Part shown: in pieces, positions 1 through 7,289 of the stretch | Layout: every line of letters starts with the position of its first letter | How positions within the stretch are numbered: position 1 is the first letter of the stretch | The notes under the pieces: generated by a model | What the model saw: only the letters and a program-made list of their open reading frames with translations | Told to the model about the DNA's origin: nothing | The model's database searches: none | Translations under genes and position numbers: made by a program | Origin: Acidovorax sp. sic0104 | GTDB taxonomy: Bacteria; Pseudomonadota; Gammaproteobacteria; Burkholderiales; Burkholderiaceae_C | Direction: 5' to 3' | Assembly: GCF_019219095.1 (NCBI RefSeq) | Contig: NZ_JAHUWH010000002.1 | Coordinates: forward strand, 372,001 to 436,000 | DNA length: 64,000 nt

Positions 1-623
1 CGCGCCCACTCGCGCGCCAGGGCCTCGTCAAAGTGGCGGCGGTTGGCAATGCCGGTGAGGCCGTCGGTATTGCTCAACAGCTCCAGGCGGCGGTTGGCCT
101 GCGCCAGGGCCTCGGTGCGCTCATCCACCAGCGCCTGCAGCTCGCGGTTGCGCTGGCGCAGGTCTTCGATGGGGTACACCTCGCTGCCGTGGGCTTTGCC
201 GAAGGGGATGGAGACGCTCACGTGGGCGATCTTCCAGTCGCCCTCGCCCCTGTCTGCGCCCAGCCCTTCGGTTGCGGGCTCGCGCCGAAACAGAACCACC
301 TTGCGGGCCGTCTCGCGGGCGAACAGCGCGTCAGGGATGGGCAGGTGGATGTGAAAGAAGGCGTTGGCTGCCAGCAGGTCGGGGCCCAGGTCCTGCACGA
401 ACAGGTCCACCATGTCGATGCCGATGCGCGTGGGCACCTGCGCGAAGTCCTGCTGGGTCACCTCGATCCATTCCGCCCGGGTCTTGAGCAGCTTGTCGCT
501 GCTGCCCGAAAAGCCGCTGAAGTTGTCGCTGAAGCGCGCCAGCAACCGCCCATCGCGCGCGGCATACATCTCGATGTATTCCTCGAAGAGCATGCGGGCT
601 AGGCGCTCGCGGTCTGGTGGCAT
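1..623 (-). CDS. SnoaL-like/GGDEF diguanylate cyclase (C-terminus cut by window edge)
   Basis: The frame is open from an ATG at 623 to the window edge, about 207 codons, so the C-terminal part is missing. Residues 1 to about 140 look like an NTF2/SnoaL-type sensory domain (FEEYIEMYAARDGRLL and SVSIPFGKAHG near its end). A short coiled coil follows (LRQRNRELQALVDERTEAL). The start of a GGDEF domain is then visible as NTDGLTGIANRRHFDEAL. GGDEF domains make cyclic di-GMP from two GTP; the GG(D/E)EF active site itself lies outside the window, so activity cannot be judged. The gene is transcribed away from the TRAP operon with about 190 bp between them. Confidence 0.85.
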   Translation of the reverse strand, partial: MPPDRERLARMLFEEYIEMYAARDGRLLARFSDNFSGFSGSSDKLLKTRAEWIEVTQQDFAQVPTRIGIDMVDLFVQDLGPDLLAANAFFHIHLPIPDALFARETARKVVLFRREPATEGLGADRGEGDWKIAHVSVSIPFGKAHGSEVYPIEDLRQRNRELQALVDERTEALAQANRRLELLSNTDGLTGIANRRHFDEALAREWA

Positions 624-810
624 GCAGCGGGTCCTTGTCTGGGGGTGAAGGGGCACCGCGCCAGTGGCCGCAGTGCACTGGCATCGGCAAGAGGTGCGTT
701 GCAAGGTGCTTTTGAATGTAACACCCGCCTTGCCCTCACAACTACCCCCGGCTTACCCTGCCAGCCGCACTATTGCGCCCCCCGTCAGCACCGCGCGCCC
801 ATCCGGGCCT

Positions 811-2091
811 TCAGCCATGGAACCACTTCGCGGGCCCCGTCACCAGCCAGGGGAAGACCACCATCAGGAACATGATGGCGAACTCCGCAGCCATGAAAGG
901 CACCACACCCCGGGTCACGTCGTCCATCGACATTCTGCCCACCCCGGCCACGACGTTGAGCACCGTGCCCACGGGCGGCGTGACCAGGCCGATGGAGTTG
1001 TTGATGATGAACATCACGCCGAAGTAGACCGGATCGATCCCCGCCGCAGTGATCACCGGCATCAGCACAGGCGTGAGGATCAGGATGGTTGGCGTCATGT
1101 CCATGGCGGTGCCCACCAGCATCACCAGCACCATGATGGCCGCCATCAGCAGGATCTTGTTGTCCATGAAGGGCTGCAGCAGGCCCACCACCTTGGACGG
1201 CAGATCGGCCACGGTGATGAGCCAGGCGCTCACCATGGCGGCGGCGATGAGGAACATCACGATGGCGCTGGTCTTGGCCGCCGCGACGAAGATGCCGTAC
1301 AGGTCGCGCCAGGTGATCTCGCGGTAGATGACGGCCGACACAAACAGCGCGTACACCGCCGCCACCACGGCCGCCTCGGTGGGCGTGAACACGCCCATGC
1401 GCAGGCCCACGAGGATGATCACCGGCAGCATCAGCGCCCACAGCGCCTTGCGCAGGGCCGTGAGGATCTCGCCCGCGGACTTGCGCGGCGGGGGCTCGAT
1501 TTTTTCGCTGCGCACCAGCACGGCCCAGGTCAGCCACAGCGCTGCCCCGATCAGGATGCCCGGCACGATGGCCGCGAGAAACAGCTTGGAGATCGACACA
1601 TTGGCAGCCACCCCGAAGATCACGAGGCCGATGCTCGGCGGAATCACCGGGCCGATGACGCCGGTGGCCGCGATCAGCCCGCCCGCCCGCGACTTGTCGT
1701 GCCCGGCCTTCACCATCATGGGCAGCAGCAGCGCGGTGAGCGCCGCCGCATCGGCCACGGCCGAGCCCGACAGCGCCGACAGCAGGCAGCCGGCCATGAT
1801 GGTCACATAGCCCAGGCCGCCCTTCACATGGCCCACCAGGGCCAGCGCAAAGTTCACGATGCGGCGCGACAGGCCGCCCACGTTCATGATCTCGCCAGCG
1901 AGCATGAAGAACGGCACCGCCAGCAGCGGAAAGCTGTCGGCCCCGCTGATCAGGTTCTGCGCCAGGATCTGCGCGTCGAACAGATCCAGATGCCACATCA
2001 GCGCCACGCCGCTGGCCAGCAGCGAGAACGCGATCGGGATACCCATGGCCATGGCGAGCAGCAGCGCGCCGACAAAGACGAAGATGGTCAT
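811..2091 (-). CDS. dctM: TRAP transporter large permease DctM
   Basis: 426 residues, the usual length for the DctM/YiaN large subunit of tripartite ATP-independent periplasmic transporters. It is almost entirely hydrophobic, with about 12 predicted membrane segments. Family-typical stretches include LLAVPFFMLAGEIM near residue 60, GVIGPVIPPSIG near 150 and VTPPVGTVLNV in the C-terminal half. It forms the sodium-driven translocation channel in the inner membrane with DctQ. Its start overlaps the dctQ stop by four bases (ATGA), which implies translational coupling. It is the last gene of dctP-aroQ-dctQ-dctM. The substrate cannot be read from the sequence; the context hints at a quinate/shikimate-like or other carboxylic acid. 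Confidence 0.95.
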   Translation of the reverse strand: MTIFVFVGALLLAMAMGIPIAFSLLASGVALMWHLDLFDAQILAQNLISGADSFPLLAVPFFMLAGEIMNVGGLSRRIVNFALALVGHVKGGLGYVTIMAGCLLSALSGSAVADAAALTALLLPMMVKAGHDKSRAGGLIAATGVIGPVIPPSIGLVIFGVAANVSISKLFLAAIVPGILIGAALWLTWAVLVRSEKIEPPPRKSAGEILTALRKALWALMLPVIILVGLRMGVFTPTEAAVVAAVYALFVSAVIYREITWRDLYGIFVAAAKTSAIVMFLIAAAMVSAWLITVADLPSKVVGLLQPFMDNKILLMAAIMVLVMLVGTAMDMTPTILILTPVLMPVITAAGIDPVYFGVMFIINNSIGLVTPPVGTVLNVVAGVGRMSMDDVTRGVVPFMAAEFAIMFLMVVFPWLVTGPAKWFHG

Positions 2092-2666
2092 CGCGCGCCC
2101 TCCTTGCCGGGGGACGCATGGGTGGTGCCTGCCGAGCCCAGGATCTGCTGCAGCTGCACGGCCTCTTCGGACTCCTGCACCATCACCAGGTCCTCATCGG
2201 CGATCTGGCCGCGCAGCAGCCGGACCAGGTCGATGGCCAGGATCAGCGCCGCGCACACGGCGAACACCAGGCCCGCCGCATAGACGATGGCCATGGACGC
2301 GCCCGTGGTCGGCGCGGTCACGTCCCAGTTGATGCGCGCCTGCGCCAGGCTGCCTTGGAACAGCAGCCACACGATGTAGAGCATCACGACATGGCCCAGG
2401 GCCAGGCAGATCTTCTTGCCCATGGCCGGCAGGCGCTGCACCACCATATCCACCCCCAGGTGTCCATGCTCGCGCAGCGCGACGATGGCCCCGAGGAAGG
2501 TCATCCAGATGAAGAGCCAGCGCGACACTTCTTCCGACACGGTGATGCCCGAGTTGAAGCCATAGCGCAGCACCACGTTGCCGAACACCAGCACCACCAT
2601 CAACGCAAGCATGGCGGCGATCACCGCCTCCAGGCCGCGACAGGCGCGGTCCATCCACCGATTCAT
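2088..2666 (-). CDS. dctQ: TRAP transporter small permease DctQ
   Basis: 192 residues with four hydrophobic segments, beginning MNRWMDRACRGLEAVIAAM. The DctQ hallmarks are visible: FGNVVLRYGFNSG followed by EEVSRWLFIWMTFLGA and REHGHLGVDMV. This subunit partners DctM in the membrane. The frame stays open further upstream to 2978, but that extension is low-complexity and runs through a dispersed repeat and into aroQ, so the ATG at 2666 is preferred. The C-terminal tail (after IDLVRLLRGQ) is somewhat long and acidic. The stop overlaps the dctM start. Confidence 0.92.
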   Translation of the reverse strand: MNRWMDRACRGLEAVIAAMLALMVVLVFGNVVLRYGFNSGITVSEEVSRWLFIWMTFLGAIVALREHGHLGVDMVVQRLPAMGKKICLALGHVVMLYIVWLLFQGSLAQARINWDVTAPTTGASMAIVYAAGLVFAVCAALILAIDLVRLLRGQIADEDLVMVQESEEAVQLQQILGSAGTTHASPGKEGAR

Positions 2667-2684
2667 GTTGTATGTCCTAAAAAA

Positions 2685-2800
2685 CACCCCCTGAGGCGCT
2701 TCGCGCCTTCCCCCTCTCTCGTCTCGCTGCGCGAGTCGGGAGGGGGACGCCCCCAGTGCGGCGGGGCGGCCCTTGCACGGGGGCACTGGCTTGGGCTGCG
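2685..2800. repeat. Dispersed intergenic repeat, CCCCTGAGGCGC... family
   Basis: A GC-rich block with internal inverted segments lies between aroQ and dctQ. It contains the core CCCCCTGAGGCGCTTCGCGC and later GGGGGACGCCCCC. A related block in the opposite orientation is at 54439-54531, and a shortened form is at 41990-42058. It fills most of the 190 bp aroQ-dctQ gap, whereas the other gaps in this operon are 20 bp or less. Confidence 0.7.
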
Positions 2801-2856
2801 TCAGTTTTGTACGTTGCGCGCAAGGCACAGCACAGTAAGTGCTGGCGGAACAGCGC

Positions 2857-3306
2857 TCAGGCGGGCTGCGCAGCCTCGCGCAGGCTCTCCACCAGCGAGC
2901 GCAGCGCCGCCAGGTAGGAATGCGGCCCGAAGCCCTGCACCGTGGCCTTGACGGCCGGCGAGATGATGGAGTGCGCACGCCAGGCCTCGCGGGCGGCGAT
3001 GTTGGACATGTGCACTTCGATCACCGGGAATGGCATGGCCTTGATCGCGTCGTGCAGCGGCACGCCGTGCTGCGTAAGGCCCGCCGGGTTTACCAGCGCG
3101 CCCTGCGCGGCGTCGATGTGGTCGTGCAGGAAGTCGATGAGCGCGCCTTCGTGGTTGGACTGCACGATGGCGAGTTCTACCTGCAGTTCGGCTGCGAGCT
3201 TTTGAAGCCGCTCGTTGATCTGCGCCAGCGTGGTGGTGCCGTAGATGTGGGGTTCGCGGCGCCCGAACAGGTTGAGGTTCGGGCCGTGGAGGACGAGGAT
3301 TTTCAT
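2857..3306 (-). CDS. aroQ: Type II 3-dehydroquinate dehydratase-like protein (atypical AroQ)
   Basis: 149 residues, normal for the small dodecameric type II dehydroquinases that interconvert 3-dehydroquinate and 3-dehydroshikimate. Visible motifs are GPNLNLFGRREP (residues 8-19) with the catalytic Tyr22, QSNHEG (49-54), N73, D86, IEVHMSN (96-102) with the catalytic His99, and Arg106 and Arg110. By alignment to the M. tuberculosis enzyme, the residue equivalent to substrate-binding His81 is Gln79, because the usual T-H-T-S reads T-Q-H-G. The gene sits inside the TRAP operon, 19 bp after dctP, which suggests a catabolic or paralogous role rather than housekeeping aromatic biosynthesis. Altered specificity is an inference. 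Confidence 0.88.
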   Translation of the reverse strand: MKILVLHGPNLNLFGRREPHIYGTTTLAQINERLQKLAAELQVELAIVQSNHEGALIDFLHDHIDAAQGALVNPAGLTQHGVPLHDAIKAMPFPVIEVHMSNIAAREAWRAHSIISPAVKATVQGFGPHSYLAALRSLVESLREAAQPA

Positions 3307-3325
3307 GGGGTTCGGGGCTGCTCGA

Positions 3326-4327
3326 TTACTTGCGGATGCGGGCGAGTTCGCTGTTGTAGAGCTTGACGATGGCCGGGTCGTAGGTGGCGGCGAACTTCTC
3401 GATCACGGGCTTGGCGATCTGCTGCATGCGGGCCAGCTCGGCCGGCGCGATCTCGTTGTAGGCCATGCCCTTGGCCTGCAGGTCGCCCACGGACCTTTGG
3501 GCGGCGGCGCGGCTTACCTGCCGCTGGTAGCCGCGTGCCTCGTTGGCGGCGTCGTGCATCATCTTTTGCTCGGCGGGGGTCAGCTGGTCCCAGAACTTCT
3601 TGCTCACCAGCACGATGTTGGCGGCGTACACGTGGTTGGTCGCGCTCACGTATTTCTGCACCTCGAACATCTTGTTGGACAGGATCACCGCGAAGGGGTT
3701 CTCCTGCCCGTCCACGGCCTTGGCCTCCAGCGCGCCATACAGTTCGGCAAACGGCATCGGCACCGGGTTGGCCTTGAAGGCCTTGAAGGTGTCCAGGAAC
3801 ACCGGGTTCGGGATCACGCGCAGCTTCAGGCCGTCGAAATCCTCCGGTTTGGCGATGGGACGCTTGCTGTTGGTCACGTTGCGAAAGCCCAGATCCCAGT
3901 AGCCCAGGGCCACCAGGCCCTTCTCGGGGAGCCGGGCGATGAGCGCCTGGCCCAGCGGGCCGTCCAGCAGCGCATCAGCCTGCTCGAAGCTGGTCACCGC
4001 GAACGGGAAGTCCACCAGCCCGAACTCCTTGACGATGCCTGCCAGCGAGGTGGTGGCCGGGGCCGACATCTGCTGCACGCCGCCCTGCAGGGCCGACTGC
4101 TGCTGCAGCTCGTTGCCCAGTTGCGAGGCCGGGTATTCCTGCACCTTGAGCTTGCCGCCACTCTTGGCCGCCAGCAGTTCGGCGAAGCGCTTGACGCCGA
4201 AGCTCACGGGGTGGTCCGCGTTGTTCAGGTGGCCGAAGCGGATCACGCGCTCCTGCTGGGCTGCGGCAGGCAGGACGAGCAACAAGGACAGGCCGGCGGT
4301 TGCCAGAAGGCGGGCAGTGTTTCTCAC
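3326..4327 (-). CDS. dctP: TRAP transporter substrate-binding protein DctP
   Basis: 333 residues with a Sec signal peptide (RLLATAGLSLLLVLPAAAQ, cleavage about residue 23). The mature part starts VIRFGHLNNADHP, as in DctP/SiaP proteins. LKLRVIPNPVFLDTFKAF carries the conserved Arg (R in GLKLRVI) that binds the ligand carboxylate, followed by the family helix PMPFAELYGALEAKAVDGQENP. It captures a carboxylic acid in the periplasm and delivers it to DctQM. It is the first gene of the operon; the 190 bp upstream is shared with the divergent iclR gene and contains an IclR-type operator. Confidence 0.95.
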   Translation of the reverse strand: MRNTARLLATAGLSLLLVLPAAAQQERVIRFGHLNNADHPVSFGVKRFAELLAAKSGGKLKVQEYPASQLGNELQQQSALQGGVQQMSAPATTSLAGIVKEFGLVDFPFAVTSFEQADALLDGPLGQALIARLPEKGLVALGYWDLGFRNVTNSKRPIAKPEDFDGLKLRVIPNPVFLDTFKAFKANPVPMPFAELYGALEAKAVDGQENPFAVILSNKMFEVQKYVSATNHVYAANIVLVSKKFWDQLTPAEQKMMHDAANEARGYQRQVSRAAAQRSVGDLQAKGMAYNEIAPAELARMQQIAKPVIEKFAATYDPAIVKLYNSELARIRK

Positions 4328-4416
4328 AAGGCATCTCCATCAAAAAAAGAGGCAGGGCTCGCCGCGAATCACCAGACCGGTATCCGCAGCTCTTGGGAGC
4401 GAATCGTAGAAAAAAG

Positions 4417-4431
4417 TGGAAAGTGTTTCCA
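4417..4431. promoter_or_regulatory. IclR-type operator palindrome
   Basis: TGGAAAGTGTTTCCA is a perfect 6-3-6 inverted repeat between divergent dctP and iclR. It matches the TGGAAA-N3-TTTCCA layout of the E. coli IclR consensus. An AT-rich stretch follows at 4441-4460 (CTTTAACAATTTTTGGTA), suitable for a promoter. The likely role is autoregulation of the regulator and control of the TRAP operon. Confidence 0.75.
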
Positions 4432-4521
4432 TGGTAGAAACCCTTTAACAATTTTTGGTACATTGCTGCCGAACCGATGCAGCGCTTGCAGGCGCCTGCA
4501 CCACCCTCGAAAGTCCTTGTC

Positions 4522-5307
4522 ATGAGCAGCATCCTCGAGCGCAGCTTCAAAGTCCTGGAGCACCTCGCGCCCCATCCCGAAGGCAAGGCGCTGTCCAGCC
4601 TCGCGTCCGAGCTGGACATGCCGCTGAGCGCCACGCACCGGCTGCTGGCCGAGCTGGTCCGCTGCGGCTATGTGCGCCAGGACCACAGCCAGGGCAACTA
4701 CATGCTGACGATCAAGCTGGTGTCGCTGGGCCTGGGGTTCCTGAGTGCCAGCGGCATCGTGGACATCGCCCAGCCGCTGCTGGACCGGCTGGCCGCCGAG
4801 TCAGGCGAGCTGGTGCGCCTGGCCGTGGTGGACGGCAGCGAACTGACCTTCGTCGCCAAGGCGCAAGGGGCCGTGCGCGGTCTGCGCTACGACCCGGACA
4901 TGGGTTTGTCGGTGAACCTGTCGTGCAGCTCGGCCGGCCATGCGTGGCTGTCCACCCTGAGCGATGAGGAAGCGCTGGCGCTGGTGTCCCAGCAGGGTTT
5001 CGGCAAGCCCGAGGACTACGGCCCGAACGCGCCCACCACCGTGAAGGCCCTGCTGGCCTACCTGAAGGCAGCGCGCGAGCGCGGCTTCAGCATGATCGTG
5101 GAGGTGTTCGCGCCCGCCATGACAGCCATGGCCGCCCCCATCCGCAGCAGCCACGACGGTGCGGTGATCGGCGTGGTCACCATCGCAGGGCCGCTGGTGC
5201 GCCTGACCGAGGAGCGCATGCTGGCGCTGGGCCCCGCCCTGCTGGCCACCACCGAAGAGCTGGCGATGGCCAGCAGCGGATCGGCGATGCTCAGAAAACG
5301 CGGGTAG
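4522..5307 (+). CDS. IclR-family transcriptional regulator
   Basis: 261 residues from the ATG at 4522 (MSSILERSFKVLEHLAPHPEG). An in-frame ATG at 4477 would add 15 proline-rich residues that homologues normally lack. Residues 1 to about 65 form the winged helix-turn-helix (LSSLASELDMPLSATHRLLAELVRCGYV). The rest is the IclR effector domain, with the typical LSCSSAGHAWLS and a C-terminal IGVVTIAGP. It is divergent from the TRAP-aroQ operon with a matching operator between them, so it most likely responds to the transported acid or its metabolite. No strong ribosome binding site is visible. Confidence 0.92.
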   Translation: MSSILERSFKVLEHLAPHPEGKALSSLASELDMPLSATHRLLAELVRCGYVRQDHSQGNYMLTIKLVSLGLGFLSASGIVDIAQPLLDRLAAESGELVRLAVVDGSELTFVAKAQGAVRGLRYDPDMGLSVNLSCSSAGHAWLSTLSDEEALALVSQQGFGKPEDYGPNAPTTVKALLAYLKAARERGFSMIVEVFAPAMTAMAAPIRSSHDGAVIGVVTIAGPLVRLTEERMLALGPALLATTEELAMASSGSAMLRKRG

Positions 5308-5390
5308 GCACGGGTGAGGCCCCGGCGGTTGCAGCGGGCCTCACGCGGGGTTCGCGCTCAGGCATTCAATGCGCAAGGCCGTCCGGGCTG

Positions 5391-5465
5391 CGCCCTTCGA
5401 CAAGCTCAGGACAGGCCCGTCGAAGCCTCGCGCGGCGCTTCGAGGGGCTCAGCGTGAACGGTTCG
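5391..5465. repeat. GTTCGGGCTGAGCTTGTCGAAG-type inverted repeat
   Basis: Two arms of the dispersed repeat face each other: CCCTTCGACAAGCTCAGG at the left and CTTCGAGGGGCTCAGCGTGAACG at the right. It lies between the convergent iclR and ogt genes. Related copies are at 7182-7254, 19760-19842 and 19914-19974. Confidence 0.75.
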
Positions 5466-5508
5466 AAATTTCGGAAAGTGTTTGGGTGTCAGCAAGAGCC
5501 TGGGCCGC

Positions 5509-6108
5509 TCAAGAGCGTGGCGCGAACAGCGCCAGCGTGTGGTGCGCGAAAGCACCCTCGATGTCGAGCATGCGCATCTTCGTGGCGGCCCCGCCCCCGG
5601 CCGAGAAGCCGCCCGTGCGCCCATTCGCGGCCAGGATGCGGTGGCACGGCACCACCGGCGCAAACGGGTTGTGGCCCAGCGCCTGGCCCACGGCCCGGGC
5701 CGCGCCGGGCTCGCCCAGCGCGGCGGCCATTTCGCCATAGGTCATGGTCTTGCCCGGAGGGATGCGACGGGCCAGTGCGTACACGCGGGCGTTGAACGGC
5801 GGCACGCCTTCGGTGGCCAACGGTACATCCAGCAGATCGTCGTGCACGCCTTCCAGCGTGGCCGCCACGCGCGCGGCCCAGCCGCCCACGGCGGACGGCA
5901 TGGCGCATTCGGACAATTGCGGAAACCGGCGCTGCATGCGGGCGCGTGTCGCGGCTTCGCCCGCATCCTCGGGCAGTTGCACACCCACCAGCAGCGCGCC
6001 CTGCCATGCGATGCCGCAGTGGCCGATGGTGGTGGCAAACAGCGCATAGCCGCAGGCGCTGCAAGCGCCGCCCTGCGGTGCGGCAGTGGCGTTGTGCTCT
6101 GCTGTCAT
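5509..6108 (-). CDS. ogt: Methylated-DNA--protein-cysteine S-methyltransferase
   Basis: 199 residues. The C-terminal half carries the suicide active site PCHR with the acceptor Cys155, preceded by PPGKTMTYGEMAAALG (the helix-turn-helix that enters DNA) and followed by GRTGGFSAGGG. The enzyme removes O6-alkylguanine lesions by irreversible transfer of the alkyl group to Cys155. The N-terminal part includes CSACGYALFATTIGHCGIAW. A dispersed repeat abuts the start codon directly, so no Shine-Dalgarno is visible. Whether this is Ogt or an Ada-type C-domain cannot be settled from the sequence, but no Ada N-domain is present. Confidence 0.92.
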   Translation of the reverse strand: MTAEHNATAAPQGGACSACGYALFATTIGHCGIAWQGALLVGVQLPEDAGEAATRARMQRRFPQLSECAMPSAVGGWAARVAATLEGVHDDLLDVPLATEGVPPFNARVYALARRIPPGKTMTYGEMAAALGEPGAARAVGQALGHNPFAPVVPCHRILAANGRTGGFSAGGGAATKMRMLDIEGAFAHHTLALFAPRS

Positions 6109-6171
6109 TGCTATAAATTCAATAGCTATCAGCGCTTATACAGCAAGCGAAAAATGCCTTTCAGCGCTTGA
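6109..6171. repeat. TGCTAT...ATAGCT...GCGCTT dispersed repeat
   Basis: AT-rich relative to the surroundings: GCTATAAATTCAATAGCTAT followed by CAGCGCTTATACAGCAAGCG. It fills the whole ogt-SDR gap. It belongs to the same family as 11421-11486, 49408-49474, 58176-58196 and the two copies inside genes at 32166-32220 and 43427-43475. Confidence 0.8.
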
Positions 6172-6174
6172 ACT

Positions 6175-7083
6175 TCAGCCCTCTGCCCTGAGCGCCGCGC
6201 GCAACTGCTCACCCACTTCGGGCTTGCCGGCAAACGGGTCGGTGGGGTTGCGGCCCAGCATGATGTCTTCCATGCGGGTCTGCACCGAGGCGATGGCCTT
6301 GGGGTGGCTGTAGATGTAGAACTGGCCCTGGGCCGCTGCGTCGAACACTTTCTGCGCCACTTCGGCCGCGGTCACCTTGCCGCTGCCCACGGCCTTGTCG
6401 CTCATGGCCTGGCCGATGAGCTGGCTCCTGGTGGGCTTGTCGGCGGGCATGTCGCCAGGCCGGTTGCGATGGCTCTGGGCGATACCGGTAGGCACGAAGA
6501 AGGGGCACAGCACGCTGGCCTTGATCTGGTCCGTCACCAGCGACAGATCCTGGTACAGCGTCTCCGACAGGCTGACCACCGCGTGCTTGCTCACGTTGTA
6601 GATGCCCATGTTGGGCGCGTCCACCAGGCCTGCCATGCTGGCGGTGTTGACGATGTGGCCGCGCCAGGCGGGGTCTGCCTTGGCGGCGGCCAGCATCATC
6701 GGCGTGAACAGGCGCACGCCGTGCACCACGCCCCAGAGGTTGACGCCCAGTACCCATTCCCAGTCCTTGACCGAGTTCTCCCACACCAGGCCGCCCGCGC
6801 CCACGCCGGCGTTGTTGAACACCAGGTGCGGCGCGCCGAAGCGCTGCTGCACGTCGGCCGCCAGTTGCTCCATCTGCGCGGCGTTGGAGACGTCGACCTT
6901 GCGCGCCAGCACCTGCGCACCCGCAGCCTGCATCTCCGCAGTGGCTGCGTCGAGCGCGTCCTGCTGAACATCCGCCAGCACCAGGTTCATGCCCAGGCGG
7001 GCGCCGATGCGCGCGCATTCGAGGCCGAAGCCCGAGCCTGCGCCAGTGAGGACGGCGGTCTTGCCGGCAAAGTTGTCGATCAT
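6175..7083 (-). CDS. Short-chain dehydrogenase/reductase (SDR)
   Basis: 302 residues of classical SDR. The nucleotide-binding motif TGAGSGFG is at residues 13-20, NNAG is at about 90-93, the catalytic Ser is in NTASMAG, and the YNVSK catalytic Tyr/Lys pair is near 164-168. An acidic residue after beta-2 (LADVQ) favours NAD over NADP. The substrate is unknown. The C-terminus is extended by about 50 residues relative to minimal SDRs (YIYSHPKAIASVQTRMEDIM). It lies next to a GST and an acyl-CoA dehydrogenase, so lipid or alcohol oxidation is plausible. The start at 7083 follows an AAGGAGAC ribosome binding site. Confidence 0.9.
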   Translation of the reverse strand: MIDNFAGKTAVLTGAGSGFGLECARIGARLGMNLVLADVQQDALDAATAEMQAAGAQVLARKVDVSNAAQMEQLAADVQQRFGAPHLVFNNAGVGAGGLVWENSVKDWEWVLGVNLWGVVHGVRLFTPMMLAAAKADPAWRGHIVNTASMAGLVDAPNMGIYNVSKHAVVSLSETLYQDLSLVTDQIKASVLCPFFVPTGIAQSHRNRPGDMPADKPTRSQLIGQAMSDKAVGSGKVTAAEVAQKVFDAAAQGQFYIYSHPKAIASVQTRMEDIMLGRNPTDPFAGKPEVGEQLRAALRAEG

Positions 7084-7181
7084 GGTGGTGTCTCCTTGAA
7101 GTGGTGTGTGGTTTTGTGGTGGGTCGGTGACAGGGCATGGGCCGATGCATCTGTGCGGTCACCGGGTCATCCATCACCCCA

Positions 7182-7254
7182 CCCGTTCGCCCTGAGCTTG
7201 TCGAAGGGTGTCCGCGAGGGTTGCCCTGGCTTCGACAGGCTCAGCCCGAACGGG
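7182..7254. repeat. GTTCGGGCTGAGCTTGTCGAAG-type inverted repeat
   Basis: The arms CCCGTTCGCCCTGAGCTTG and CGACAGGCTCAGCCCGAACG lie either side of a short variable centre. It is in the 206 bp gap between the SDR and GST genes. Confidence 0.8.
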
Positions 7255-7289
7255 TGTAGGTGTGGTTATGAGGCGGCGCGGCGCCGCCG

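Noticed and set aside
664-2283. 539-codon plus-strand open frame with His/Asp-rich product
   Set aside because: It is antisense to dctM. The His/Asp richness mirrors the hydrophobic codons of the membrane protein.
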